A stretch of 64,000 bases of DNA, from the NCBI GenBank assembly GCA_963970005.1, contig CAXAMN010006591.1, forward strand, positions 162,498 to 226,497. The letters run 5' to 3'. The stretch is from Durusdinium trenchii (lineage: Eukaryota; Sar; Dinophyceae; Suessiales; Symbiodiniaceae). Of the stretch, positions 32,590-44,482 are shown piece after piece (position 1 is the first letter of the stretch; every line of letters starts with the position of its first letter). The notes below the pieces were generated by a model. That model was not told the origin of the DNA. It saw only the letters and a list, made by a program, of their open reading frames with translations, and did not search any database. The translations under genes were made by a program, and so were the position numbers.

Positions 32590-35008
32590 GAGGCATTTGT
32601 CCAGCTTTGTCGAAATGTTGCAGTTTGTTTTGCAGTGCTTGTGGCGATGTTGAGGTACGGGCTACCAGATGTGCCAGGAAGGCGTCTTCAAACCATGCGT
32701 CGACTACACAGCTGGAGAGCAAAGTGGCTGTGAGCTCTCCCAGGACCGCTCAAACCATTGATATAGGACGCGATACATTGTCTAGAAGCAGCTTCACGTG
32801 TGGCATGCGAATTGATCATGTTGCAGGACGTGTGTGATGGGACCAAATTGCACCCACTCTCTTTTGTACAATTGACTCTCGAGTCTGCAGCGGTAACTTG
32901 AATGCCTCAACCTCAGCTGCAAAGTTGCCAGGGAAGTGGTGGACTTGAAGCATGCTGTCACCAGGTGAGTAGCCAACAGGCAGTGCTTAACAGAGACATG
33001 AGCGGAAGGCCGTGCGAATAGTTGATTTGTTACCCACCCATCATGTCTTGACTTGCGAATTATTGTAAGAGTGGAGCAGCAAAGCAACAGTAGCAAACAA
33101 AGGCAGTAACTTAGGCCCGCGCCAAAACAATGGTGGGAAGTACCGAACCATGCCAAGGTTGCTTCGTTGACTCTTGCGTGGCTGTGGGCCTTGCTCTCAT
33201 TGACAAATTCAACCAACCAACAGATTGGTTGATGTCCAGGGCCACATGAGACCAGGACGGTAGGTGAGTTTTACTAGACAAACAGATGTGGCACGGTAAA
33301 GTCCAAAAAAGTCCGTTTGCACAAGTGAAGGTGTAGTGGAAGTCGTTTGTGGTACCTTGATTCGCGTCCAGCATTGCGTGAATCAAATGAACGTTCCACA
33401 CATTTTCAAGTCTTCTTGGCTAGGTGAGTCGTGTAGAAGGTAGAGGGCAGCTTGACGCCACGCAGCCCCAGTGACAATGCAGATGCCGAGACTTAGAGTA
33501 CACTTCAATGCGAGCCTGGCTTGCGACTGTCGCAAAACAAAAGGGAAAAGGAAAGAGTAGTGGCGCATGGTCAATGTGCTGTCTCAAGCAGATGAACAGT
33601 TTGCTGTTTGGGGCTTAGATGTTGGCATCAGACTGTTGACTCAATGTTTCAACCTGGTGTTTGTTTTAGAACTGTAAGTTATTCTTGGCTTTGGCTCTGA
33701 CAGCAGAGCATCTCCGGTGGCAGCTCTCACCGGGGAAATGTCGCTGGGCAGCATTCTTGTTGCTGTATGTTAGTCGTCATGTGTTTCATTGAGTTGGGCT
33801 TTTGCTACGACGGCGGTGGTTCAAATTACAGGCGCAGTAAGCATACTGAATCAGTTGGCTGAACGGTTTCCCATGCCATACTTATACGTATTGGGGGCTT
33901 GGTGGGGCAGGACCGGACGTTGGATGACGTGATGATATGATCATTTTCTGTACTATATGTGTTTATATTGCCTGTAGGCGCACCACAACCGACTTGCACC
34001 TGAAGCTTGACGATGTCCCCAACAATATTATATAACATAATCTCAAGCTTGTATGCTCAAGCACAGGCATTGATTCCATGAATGCGGATTCTCAGATTTG
34101 GTTGATGAGTCAGCTCTGGTAAGTCATGGCCACCCCAGAAGGATTGCTGACATTAGCAGGCACTGACCACATGTGGTTCTTCTTTCCGCGCTCCCAGAAT
34201 TAAGTTGTAGCACTAGGCAGTCACTAGCAGCACATGTGTTCAAACAGATTGATTCAAGGAAGCATCCCCCTGGCACAAGCCCAGGCTCCGTTTCATTTGG
34301 CCCTGCTACAGCGATTTGCTTCGTAGATAGCTTGGCACCAGCACGGTCAATTTCTCGAGGCGGGTTGTGCATGTAGTGGGAGGCAACGCAGCGTTTTTTG
34401 GTCTAGTTTGGCCTTTTTGTTGCTTGTCACAAATGCAAAATGGAGACTGATAGATTCGCGTGAAAATGTGTCAGCAGTTGCGTTGCATTTGCAAACGAAA
34501 GTGGGACAGAATCACCAAGCATTGACTGACAACATGAATGAAGGAAAGGAGGACAGTTCTAAGTTCTTGTCCTTTCCTGACCAAATTGTCGCCGTCCCAC
34601 AGGTAAGTCCTTGAGTTCCATGGCACGGGCCATAGCGCTACAGCATTGTGACACACATTCCATTCCTCAATTGACGGACTAGACAGGACATGGTATTGGG
34701 AAAGGTGTATATATATATAATATAGGATCCCCGTTGCTACCGACTGAGAAAAATGAGTGTGGTTAAGCATGGAAAAGCACGGAAAACCCTGTTTATTTAG
34801 CTCATTCAGCTTAAGGCTTAAGGCTTGTCTAAAATTGGTCTTAAATAAAGTGGATGGCAGCGACACATAGCTTGTCAAGTTAGCAAGCTTTTGCGGCATA
34901 ACAATTTGAAGGCAGCATAACCCATTTTGTTTAACGTCAGTCTGAGCTATAATATGATGATGCAACAGCTGTTTCATTGAGGTTGACAATCTATATAAAG
35001 AAAAGAAT
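32590..35008. other. Gene-free stretch
   Basis: No open frame here has a recognisable domain. Small TA runs occur near 34713. The minus-strand 172-codon frame at 34471-34989 has no motif. Composition is slightly AT-rich. If the mucin-like gene continues, its further exons would be in the first part, but none could be identified. Confidence 0.55.
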
Positions 35009-36022
35009 CAAGAATGTAAAGAACAAGTTATTGGACGTCATGAAAACGCATAACAAAGATATCAAGGACACTTCAAGGCCCGAAGCTTTTTTCCTCAAAT
35101 ATGTTTCTTGGATGTTCTGTTTTCCTTGTATATCTAAGTTTATGATGTACGCTAAAGCTAGTCCTGATGACACAGCAAAACATACATAAAAAAATGCATA
35201 AACAATGCAAACATAATGCAAAACCAATCCCGAAAAAAATGCACAGAAAACGCAAAAACAAGTCACCAAAGGATGCCTTGGAATGCAAAAAAACGCAAAC
35301 AATTGCGAAAAAAGACGCATTTGTCCACTAAACAAATGCAAAAAAACGCACCAAAAATGCAAAAAACATGCACCAAAAAGGCAACAAACATGCACAAAAA
35401 ATGCAACAAAAATGCAATCAAAAAGCAAAACAAATGCGATCAAAAACGTTCTGGTCTTTGCCTTTGCATTTTTTTGCTTTGTATTTGCGTTGTTTTTTTT
35501 GGCGTTTTTTTTTGGCATTTTTTGTGCGGGTCCTTGAGAAAATGCAAAAAAATACGCAAAAACGCACAAAAAACGCACAAAAAATGCAAAAAACATCGCA
35601 CATAAAACACACAAACATCGAAAAACACATCGCAAAAAAAAGGTGGTGTGTGAAATTTGGTTGTGCATGTGCATTTTTTTTGCATTGTTTGGGCGTTTTT
35701 TTTTTTTTTTTTTTTGAACTGCTGTTCTGCATGTGTTTTGCCTTTTATTTTTTCTGGCTTCCTTTTGCATGTTTTTTTGCTTTTTGATATGCACTCTTTT
35801 TGACCAGCTGCTTTTTTTTTTGCTTTTTTATGCATTTCTTTTGCATTTCCTGGTCATCCTTTGTGAGTGTGGTTTTGCATTTGTTTTGCTTTTTTATGAA
35901 TCCTTGAGATTGATTTCAGAGTTAGGCTGTAAGGTACATCATAAATCTAAGTTTGTGTTGCATCAGGAACGCTGAGCGGCTCCGGGGCAAACATATATTA
36001 TTGAGTCCCAGAAATCATCAAC
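35009..36022 (+). repeat. Dispersed repeat, copy A (split)
   Basis: The block beginning CAAGAATGTAAAGAACAAG and passing through TTGGACGTCATGAAAACGC and CTCAAATATGTTTCTTGGAT matches 40309-40525 with few differences. Copy A is interrupted at 35138 by an 807-bp insertion and resumes at 35946 with TTGCATCAGGAACGCTGAG and CAAACATATATTATTGAG. The repeat has no coding capacity that I can see. Confidence 0.85.
35139..35945. mobile_element. Foldback-like element with inverted ends
   Basis: The ends are perfect 12-bp inverted repeats: TTTATGATGTAC at 35139-35150 and GTACATCATAAA at 35934-35945. The flanks are a direct duplication, TCTAAG at 35133-35138 and 35946-35951. An alternative reading gives a 10-bp duplication (ATCTAAGTTT) with shorter ends. 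The interior alternates A-rich stretches full of AAAATGCAAAA (about 35165-35450 and 35535-35640) with T-rich complements (about 35455-35525 and 35650-35900), so it can fold back on itself. There is no transposase. The uninterrupted copy of the host repeat at 40309 serves as the empty site. Confidence 0.8.
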
Positions 36023-37689
36023 AAATGTCTGGACAAAAGCCAAGCAGAACTCAACATGACCGTTACTTTTGAATTCAATTTATCTAGAGTTTTTGGCGTG
36101 GCTTGTGGGGACATGTTCTAGATTTTGCACCGGTTTTTGGCCTCAGAAACCCTGCCAAAAAACAGTCAAAGAGAGCGAGAAGATCTCAGCCACAGAACAA
36201 AATTATCAGAAAACGCAATCCTGAGAGCAAAGCTGTGTGATACCAACAAGTTTTTCCCAAGCCACACGTGAAACACTAACCCAACAGCACACCCAAAATG
36301 TACAAGACCACCAAACCAATGCAAGAAACATGTTTCAATTTCTCAGCTGCTTCTCAAGCATCATAGTTGTTTTTGTGGAGCCACTGGTCCATATAAAAGG
36401 TTGGGTTTGGACAACATCTCTCGGTATGCTTTTTACTTAAATGCATTTTTTGGGCGGGACAGGGGGAAACTTTGGTCCAACCCCTACCTGTTGCTAATAA
36501 GCCACACCCAACCATAGCCTGGCAACTCCCCAAGCATCCCAAAACTGATCAATAAACTCCTCGAAACAAATCTCCAAAAAACAATCATTGTTCACTCTAA
36601 TCCAAAAGCATCTATCAGAAAGCATTTGTCGTTTGGAACACCGCCTAGCAAAGATTGTTCTGAAACAAGGGTGTCGAGACGCTAGCCCGGAAGAAGTTGG
36701 CCAGGATTAGCCTTAAGAGCAGCCACTTGCAAACTTTCTTTATATAAATGATTTGAGTCCACTATACCCCACAAGAAGGATTGACAAAGTTGAAGCTTGC
36801 TGCTGCCATGATGTGCAATGTAGCCACACCGAACAACGACGAAGGGACCTTAGGACCTTAAAGAAACAATTATATATATACCTGAAAATTGCAATGCACA
36901 GACCTCTCAAAACTCAACAGTTGTATCGTATAACCAGCCCCTCAAAACGAAACCATCACCTACCACCCACTACTTAGTCACTACTCAAGAAGGGTGGGGC
37001 GTTCACTTGTGATGCCGAAATCGCGTCGTTTGTGACGCCGAAAATCACGTAGCTTGCGCCGATTTGCCCGTAGCCACCCCACCCCACCACACCCATGATG
37101 CTGGCAATTTGTGCGTAGGCATTTGCATGCTGCCCGCCCACAGTTCATTTTGCTGCCGTACTCACGCGCAGCGCTCGAACTGAGCAACCCCTCTTGCCTG
37201 CACAGTACGGCCACTTCGCGCAAAGCAGTGTTGAGTGCGTTCCTGGACAGGTTGGGGTAGGTACTGGCGTAAGCAAGCACCTTTCAATCAACATCGTTCG
37301 CGCAGGCGCCTTTTGACGCTGCGCAGACCCGCAAAGCTCCTGCGTCGCCATGTAGCTACCTTCCAATAGCCCACCCCAACCCAACCCAACCCACCCCGCT
37401 CCACCCATGATGCTGGTGTGATGATGTGGCCATGGGCCAATCATTCCAGTGGCCCACCCCACCCCACCCGGTGTGATGATGTGGGCATGGGATCATTCCA
37501 ATAGCCCACTCCAACCCACCCCACAACCACCCCACCCATGATGCTGGTGATGCTGCTGTCGTCGCAAGTGCCCTTGAACATAATTGAAACAAATGGTGCT
37601 CAGTGTCGTTGCAAGTGACCCTTAAAATGGCTGGATACAGTCATTTATATACATTGCACACCCTTGTTTTCAGAACACTCGGAACAGCA
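36023..37689. other. Intergenic stretch with CCACC-type repeats
   Basis: From about 37070 to 37550 there are irregular repeats of CCCACCCCACCC, ATGATGCTGGTG and ATGTGG(C/G)CATGGG, a minisatellite-like cluster. The remainder has no recognised feature. Minus-strand frames rich in Trp and Gly across it come from the repeat. Confidence 0.6.
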
Positions 37690-38628
37690 TGCTAGGTGAC
37701 TATACGTGTGGCTTGGGAAAACTTGTTGGTATCACACAGTTTGATACAGTTTGGGCACTTCCCCTGTCGGCCAAGGCTTGAACGCCACAACCTTCTCCTC
37801 GATCGCATCCCGATGCTGCTGTGGCCCGGTGTCTTGCTTCTCTCGTCCATGCCGGCCTTGACCTTGATCTTACAGCGGAGGCGAGCCCACCTGCCCCTCC
37901 GTTTCGGCGGCTTGGGCTGCCCAACACCCCCGGCTCGCCGCTCACTGGGATTCGCTGCCGGTCTTGCAAGCTCGCATCCCGGGTGTGGCGGACCGGTTGG
38001 TGCAGCTGCTTAGCGGCGAGGTGCGCCCGCAGCCTCCAAGCATGCAGGCAGCCACTCACGCTGCCCACCTTCTTCGCAACAGTGGCTTTGACGCGCCTCT
38101 ATGGCAACCGCCGAGCTTGACCTCGATCCTCCATTTCGCTCCTTCTGTCCCATGCCGGCCCGAATAGCAGCCGTGCCTTCACGGCCCTGCCTACCACCCC
38201 TGATATGCAGCTCGACAACGCGCAGTTCAGGGTCGCAGCGACGCCTGCCCGGCGCCAGCGGGCTGCGATTGTAGCCGGGCGCTGGAAACCCTCAGCGACT
38301 GCTGCGCGGCGTGCGCCGCCGCCGGGGTCCTCCGCGCCCGCGCCCTCCCTCTTGAGCGCGTTGTAGCCCGGGCCGCGAAGCCGGCGCCCACGACGTGGCC
38401 GTCAACGTGCCCCTAGTGCCTGTCGCATACTCTTGACTCTCGACAAGGCAAAAGGTCTCCCTCTCTGGGATGGGGAACAGCTGCCGCTGAACACAATCAA
38501 CTCTGGTGAGCCCTCTCAGTCGGAACGGGCAGGTGTGCCACTCTTCGGACGCCCGCCCAGGCAGTGTCCTACACCACGCCACGCGGCGCAGACCTACCCC
38601 AAATTCAGCAATTCGCGGTTGGTGTAAG
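37690..38628 (+). pseudogene. LINE ORF2 C-terminal relic
   Basis: The pieces are spread over several frames but in the right order for the end of a dinoflagellate LINE polyprotein: LPLRFGGLG near 37895, then PVLQARIPGVADRLVQLLSG near 37957-38020. Next come LDNAQFRVAA near 38210, RILLTLDKAKGLPLWDGEQL near 38430, then AQTYPKF near 38590. The block is much more GC-rich than its surroundings (about 37800-38600). It ends where the GGTTGGTGTAA minisatellite begins. The polymerase core is missing, and frame changes and stops make it non-functional. Confidence 0.65.
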
Positions 38629-38955
38629 CCGTTGTTTGGTGTAAACCGTGACCGTGATTTGGTGTAGTGTAGGCCGTGGTTGGTGTAGACCATGGTTGGT
38701 GTAGACGGCGGTTGGTGCAAGCATGTGTAAGCCGTAGTTAGTGTAATCCGTGGTTGGTGTAGACCGTGGAAGGTGGTTTGTGTAAACCGTGGTTTGGTGT
38801 AGACGGTGGTTGGTGTAAAACGTGGTGCGGTGTAAACATGGTTGGTGTAAACCGTGGTTTGGCGTAAACCATGATTTGGTGCAAGCCGTGATTGGTGTAA
38901 ACCGTGGTTGGTGTAGACGGTGGTTGGTGTAAACCGTGGTTGGTGCAAACCGATC
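38620..38955 (+). repeat. GGTTGGTGTAAACCGTG minisatellite, locus 1
   Basis: About 19 imperfect units of 16-20 bp alternate GGTTGGTGTAAACCGTG and GGTTTGGTGTAGACCGTG forms. The same family recurs at 47272-47930 in both orientations. The minus-strand open frame rich in HQPRFTPTTVYTN comes from this array. Confidence 0.9.
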
Positions 38956-40308
38956 AGCAGCAGCAGCTGCAGCACCAGCACCGGGGTCTGGGCATTGAAA
39001 ATAACATGCAGCAGCTCAGCCCCCTCCAGCGCACAAAAAATCAGAGTTTTATTTAAAAAATGCTGTCTGTGTTTGGGAGATATGAACCTTGACTCCAAAG
39101 AATCTATTTTGGAATGTGAGGCTGATGCTGGAGAAGTTTTTTCAAAATAACATCGGTCGTGATGCAATGGCTTTGAACCTCAGCACTGGCTGATTCTATT
39201 TCCCATATCTTGGATAGTCAGGGACGCTTCAAAAGCAAGCGCTTTCAACTTGGGATGAATTTCCACTAAATAGTTTTGAGTTTCCACTACAAAACAATGG
39301 CTGCGCGATGCAAGTCGTCCCAGTCATTAGTCATTAGTTCAAAACGATGGCGTCCCAACCCTGCCCAGAGAAATCTCCATGAAGCATAGCGTGAAAATAG
39401 CATGTGGGAAGGCATAGTCAGAGAAGTCTTTTGTGGGTGGAGGCTGAAGATGCACAGATGTTATTTGATTTACAGTAATTGCTGCATGGCACCAAGCCAG
39501 CCCCTCACAAAAGCCACCCAGCCCAGCCAGAAAGCATTAGAATAAGAATTGGTTAGCAGACTGAAANNNNNNNNNNAGCCAGAAAGCATTAGAATAAGAA
39601 TTGGTTAGCAGACTGAAAGAGGTATACGTTGTGGTTCTAGGGTGAGTGAGTTTAGCTTTGGATTGGCAGATTTAGTTTTATTGCAATTGGGCTTTGGTGA
39701 ACCGGCAGTCTTGGGCATTTGCGTTTAACAGATGTATCATATCATAGGTCAAGATCAGGGTGGAGTGGGAGCCGACGTCTAGCACAAGCAACAATTATTT
39801 TTTTGCCTTGGGGTTGCTCATTTTAAATTCATCAAGTTGCCTCCACTGAGGTATTCTGATAGCTTAGTCAGATGATGAATTTGCAGGGTTGGACCCTTTG
39901 ATTTACTTAAAAGTACCTTGGCTATACCCCCAGAATTATTCTATTTTTGGGGGTGCTGACGCCCCGCTGTCACCAGACCGCTCTCATTGGCAACAACAGC
40001 AGCAAAGAAGCAGCAACAGAGAAACATAGAAACAGCAGCGGGAAGGGGCCACGTTGGGAACTGAGAAACGGTCAGGGGAAGGGGCAGGTTGAACCCGCGG
40101 AGGGGGGGGGTATATGCCTCATATATCAGGGGTTAGGAGTCCTGGGTTCCCACCCCTCCTTGCTAAAGCTACACCTAGCTTTTGTGACAAATTCTTTTGG
40201 ATTTTCAGGTGCCCTTCGCATTGCACCGCATTTTCGCATTAAACCTCAACGTGGCGCTCATCCATCCATGACAGTTTCATCGATGTTATAAAAACCACAT
40301 GACAACCA
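38956..40308. other. Gene-free stretch with a false duplication at a gap
   Basis: No gene is called. The ten N at 39567-39576 are flanked by two identical 42-bp copies (39525-39566 and 39577-39618). The remainder includes a G9 run near 40101 followed by TATATGCC. Confidence 0.6.
39525..39618. other. Unmerged contig overlap around 10 N
   Basis: The sequence AGCCAGAAAGCATTAGAATA and the 22 bases after it appear in full on both sides of the ten N. This is most simply the same end seen in two contigs that were scaffolded without merging. The real locus probably has one copy. Confidence 0.9.
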
Positions 40309-40525
40309 CCAAGAATGTAAAGAGCAAGTTATTAGACGTCATGAAAACGCATAACAAAGATATCAAGGCAAGGACACTGCAAGGCCCAAAGTTCTTTTTC
40401 CTCAAATATGTTTCTTGGATCTTGGATGTTTTGGGTTTTCTCGCGTATCTAAGGTTTTTTTGCATCAGGAACACATGCGTCCAGGCTCAGGGGCAAAAGT
40501 ATATTGAGGTCAGAAAAGGCATCAA
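40309..40525 (+). repeat. Dispersed repeat, copy B (unsplit)
   Basis: This is the intact counterpart of copy A at 35009. It passes from TATCTAAGG straight to TTTTTTTGCATCAGGAAC with no insertion, so it gives the ancestral form of the site occupied by the foldback-like element. Confidence 0.85.
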
Positions 40526-41847
40526 CAGGGGCATCTTTTGTGGGGGACAACGTGGTGCCCTAAAATTTTATTGATTTTCGCGGCCAAACAGATGCGAGTT
40601 ATGCAGGGCTGGTGCCTGCGTAAAAAGCATTCCCAGCATCTGCCATACCCCTCCCCAAGAAGCAAAAAGCAACTAGGTCCCATCTGGCGCCTATCCCACC
40701 TATCCACTCTAGGGTTCGCTTACGTCTCCTATTCCCCCAGGGCCCTTGAGGTCTCCTATCTCCTATGCAAACATACACTGAGAAAGGACAGGGTTGGTCG
40801 CAGTTTGGATAAACAAGAACAACATTTCTGATATTGAACATGTCCTGCCAGTGGCCCACCCTAGGCCCTAGAATTGAAATCCAAAATGGCAGACCAATTG
40901 AAAAAGACAAAATAGCTACTGTACAATAGCTGCGCGACATCAGGTATGTTTGTTGATTTTTTTGGTTGGGCTTTGCTCTTGATGCTCTTGATGATGTTTG
41001 TTTTGTGTTTTAAGCCTGGACGAAACCAGTTGTTTTTTGCCATTTGTTTCATGAGTGTTTCATGACCCGGTACTCGTCACGGGCACTTCCCTAAAACCAT
41101 GACTTCCAGACCCATCTTAGATAACTTTGCGAGAAAGTGTTGTATGTTTCCACTTTATAGATTACATGACTTGTGCATACCTTTGGTGTGTGAAAACCAT
41201 TTTATATAACGACTTTCTGGATACAATGAGGGGTTGGACTTCTATAGCGGGTATCAATGGGGATTATAGAGGACAAATGCAGTCGAAACTCCATCAGCCA
41301 AGATTTTCTAAAGACAGAAGGCCGCAGAACAATAAAGAGATAAAGAGCTAAGCTACAAAATCACCAAGAGTTTGATGTTGCCATTGCTTCTACCCACACA
41401 CTTGCTTGGGGCAGACGTGCTCCGCCAAGAAAAGGCAGTTTTCATAGCAGCGTCATTGTCATAGCATAGGGCCAAGAAGTGTCCGTAGAGTATTCCTGAA
41501 ACGTAAGGCAAAAGAGAATATCATTTTGGTTGCTTGAGCTCGGAGGGCCGTCACAGAGCTTGAGCTAGGAACCGTTTGAGATGTCAATCGAGGTTTTTAT
41601 CGTTAGTTGTGTTCCAAATCCTTCGCCCAGGCTTTTCTATTGCTTTGCTTGGCTGTTTCCTGTGCAGCTGAGCCCTTATGCACTTGAGGGCGTAGTGATG
41701 CACTCGTTTTAGCAACATTAACCGCAGCAAGGCGATCAAGAAGGACCACATCAGTGGCGGAAGCAACGCGGACCAGGAGGCCGTTGCTGTATTTTTTCTT
41801 TTTTGTAGATTTGCGTTTTTACCACCCTCCTGTGGTATGCAGCGAAT
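40526..41847. other. Gene-free stretch
   Basis: Open frames are short on both strands and lack motifs. No repeat of note was seen. Confidence 0.5.
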
Positions 41848-42481
41848 GTGGCGATTTTTTCTGATCAGGATTCCACTGACTCACTGCGTTTTCAGTCACC
41901 TCTCCCAGCCTCGCATTGGTCCACAGAGGCAGTTGCCCAATGCATGCTTTGCCATACTTTGTTTTCGCAACAGTGTGCACTTTGCACGCGAAGCACTTTG
42001 ATTGACAGTGTGCCCTTCCATAGTGTAGACAACGTCGATGGCTCTTGGTTCGAAGAACGCTGGCAATTGAAACGAAGGTTTTGGAATGAAACTGCACTTT
42101 TCAACTTGCATGTGCAGAGTTTCATAACTTCAATCAGCAGTTGGCATGCGGGTATACCGGTGTCTCTTTTCTACTGGAATGAGATAGGACAAATAAGGGA
42201 CGTGGACGATTCGCAGGCATCCTTGCCAGACATATCTTTGATGCAGGCTCGGGATCTTTTGGGACAGGAGTTTGCACATGTCACCTTGGAGCTATTCATT
42301 CATACCTGGTCTCAACCCTGGTGCTTCGCTGAGGTGTCTCTTGAAATTGGTCCTTTCCCACGGGATGAGAAACCTGGTGTCAAACTTTGTGTTGAGCTTT
42401 CCCAAGGCCTGTGCGGCTTCTATACAAGTTGCCTCAAGAAAGGTAGCTTCCTTGCCCCCTATCGCTCACGAAGTCGGTGAG
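41848..42481 (+). CDS. Unassigned open frame of about 210 codons
   Basis: The plus-strand frame reads SLRFQSPLPASHWSTEA, several CxxC-like pairs (AQCMLCHTLF, QQCALCTRS), then a well-mixed, globular-looking segment (GSWFEERWQLKRRFWNETA, PDISLMQARDLLGQEFAHVTLELF, QPWCFAEVSLEIGPFPRDEK). Composition is balanced and not repeat-derived, so it may be a real exon or a retroelement relic. Possible acceptors (TATGCAG near 41840, GATCAG near 41869) lie near the beginning. I do not recognise the family and assign no function. Confidence 0.3.
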
Positions 42482-42565
42482 GAAATAGTCAAGCAACAAG
42501 ATGAGAAATATGCAACGAAGTGCTCACCCTTGTGCAGCACGGGCGGTGCCGTAGCAGCCTATGTC

Positions 42566-43008
42566 TCAAGGGCCCTCAGTCCCTGTGAGGATAGAATTCA
42601 TTGTGATATAGCCAGGCACCAGGGGGTCGGTGTGGCGATAGATTCGTGTTTCATGATCGTAGGTGAACGGAGTCTGGGTCTGTTTGTTGTGGAGCTCCCA
42701 ATCGGTCAACCTGTGTCCAGAAGCCTTGTTCTTTCTCAGATCGTCAACCTCTTTGGCCTGTTTCTTCACATTTTGTCCGTTTGCATCACGAATTCACGGT
42801 TGGAGTCCCGCATTCTGTTCCACTGCCAGATCTGAATCTGACTGTCGGTGTAGCCATTGGTGTTCTGAACCAGCATGAACTGTGTGAACTTTCGACATCG
42901 GCGGTCAGCACAATTCTCCCGCAGTGATCCTGCATCATCAAAAGGCTCATCAGTGAGGCCATCCACGATTCTCAGCACTTCTCTCGGCCCGTTCTCGTTC
43001 CACTTCAT
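42566..43008 (-). pseudogene. Unassigned minus-strand coding-like relic
   Basis: Two overlapping minus-strand frames join across one frame change near 42768. The first reads GPREVLRIVDGLTDEPFDDA and FTQFMLVQNTNGYTDSQIQI. The second reads KKQAKEVDDLRKNKASGHRL and FTYDHETRIYRHTDPLVPGY. The mixed charge, the continuing sense across the break and the lack of repeats suggest a decayed protein-coding segment. It lies upstream of nothing that I can connect it to. The family is unknown. Confidence 0.3.
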
Positions 43009-43498
43009 GCTTCAGGGTCTGAGCCATCTTTCCCATTCATTTTGTCCAAAGTCAGGGACATCCAGGATCCGGGTAGTTTGCATTCACAGCCAGCTCTTGG
43101 TTCACAAGGGATTGGTCATATGCAGTCACGCCATGTCTCGGACCTACGGCTGGGCACTCCCGCATTCTCAAGCACATTTGCATCGAACCGGATCAAAACA
43201 ACATTTTGACAAACAAAAGGACCTGGTACATGAACTTGTAGATGCCAACAGCTGAAAAAGCAAAGAGAACAAGACACGTATAGTATAGATGAAGATCCAG
43301 TCTTCTCATCTTGCTCTGTCGGTGCTGCCCCAGTTCCAGGCACGCTCAGGGTCAGCGTGGCCAAAGCTGGCTGAGCGCATCCACACATCTGACTGAAGCT
43401 TTCGACGGTGGATGTGCTTGTAGAAGCGGCGGCGACTGACTCCCCTCAATTGCTTTTGAGCATCCAGGCATGCACACCCCCCTGGCCTAACCTCCTCT

Positions 43499-44482
43499 CT
43501 AACTGTGCTTCACTGCAGAACATCTGCCTTGCTGCCTTCTCATGCTTTGCAACCTCTCTCTCTCTGACTCTCTGAGACTCTCTCTCTCTCTCGGTCTCTC
43601 TCTTTTTGTGTCCACTTTCGTGACTTTCTTCGCTGCTGTGTAGGCGGGGTCATACTTCAACTGGTGCAAAGCGTCTCTGGCAGATGGTTTGTTCAGCCCG
43701 TCCGCGAGCTGCTGCTGAGCACTGCTCACCCACCTCCAGAAACCCGCCATGGCCTCCAGTCTCTCACAGACAATTGCCACTTCGATGGCTGTGCGCTTCT
43801 GTGCTAAACGCAAAACGTAAGCCGACGAAATCGACTTTGCTGCATCGAAGATATTTTTTGCGTTCGTGATGAGCGGGGTTTCCCCAAACAGCCGCAGAGT
43901 TTCATCGTTGCCTTCACATCCCCGAAAGATCTCGCACATTCATCATCTTTTCAAGTTTGCGACGCATGTCGCTGGAGGGCTTGATGTAAATCCTGGTGGA
44001 TTCACCTACTGTATGGAGACGGATATCGTGAAGGCACTCTTTGACGTCAGCCGAAAAGACTTTAAAGACTTTCCACTGGTGCTGGCATGCCCACTGCAGC
44101 GTCAACATCTCCAACTCGTGACAAAGTCGGGCTTCCTTTCTCCAAGTCATTCTCCAAGACATGCTTGTGACGAAAGCCTTGGATGACCACTCTGGCCCTG
44201 TTTCGTTGGTTTCCATCTCTTCAACATCCTGGCCGGGATGAGTTCGCCTTCCCCCGATTCAGTGGCACCCACGGCTCGCCATTGTTGTCGGGCCAGACCC
44301 TGGTCAGCGATCCCCAGCATCAGATCCGGCTCTACCGGCTTCAAGCCCACGATCCACCTCCGGCTCCGATGCAACCTGGATTCCTCGGAGTCCTCATCCA
44401 CGCGAACTGCACCCGTGTCCGCCGACCAGGCGGAAGTGCGCCCGCATAGTGCCCCGCTACCGCACGACCTGGATCGTCTCAA
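43499..44482 (-). pseudogene. Internally deleted copia pol relic
   Basis: Read on the minus strand from 44482, the relic has a polymerase start (LIPARMLKRWKPT), then in another frame FKVFSADVKECLHDIRLH and TRIYIKPSSDMRRKLEKMM (finger and first-Asp region). Almost immediately after this come GETPLITNAKNIFDAAKSIS, KRTAIEVAIVCERL, GFWRWVSSAQQQLADGLNKP and ALHQLKYDPAYTAAKK, the RNase H end of a dinoflagellate copia element. The palm with YVDD and the first part of RNase H are missing between 43940 and 43914, so a large internal deletion joined the two parts. A CT microsatellite (43552-43610) follows the end. Confidence 0.7.
43552..43610. repeat. CT microsatellite
   Basis: TCTC repeats with short breaks lie at the downstream side of the minus-strand copia relic. 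They are read as the Arg/Glu/Ser-rich tail of its open frame. Confidence 0.9.

Noticed and set aside
34991..35835. Lys/Phe/Cys-rich frames within the foldback-like element
   Set aside because: They derive from TGCAAAA and TTTTGCA runs; the same strings appear in opposite frames.
37060..37090. Spliced-leader relic suggested by CCCGTAGCCA
   Set aside because: Only the first 9-10 bases match the dinoflagellate leader (CCGTAGCCATTTTGGCTCAAG); the rest is CCACC repeat.
38292..39167. Minus-strand 291-codon frame
   Set aside because: It joins the complement of a LINE relic with the GGTTGGTGTAA array.
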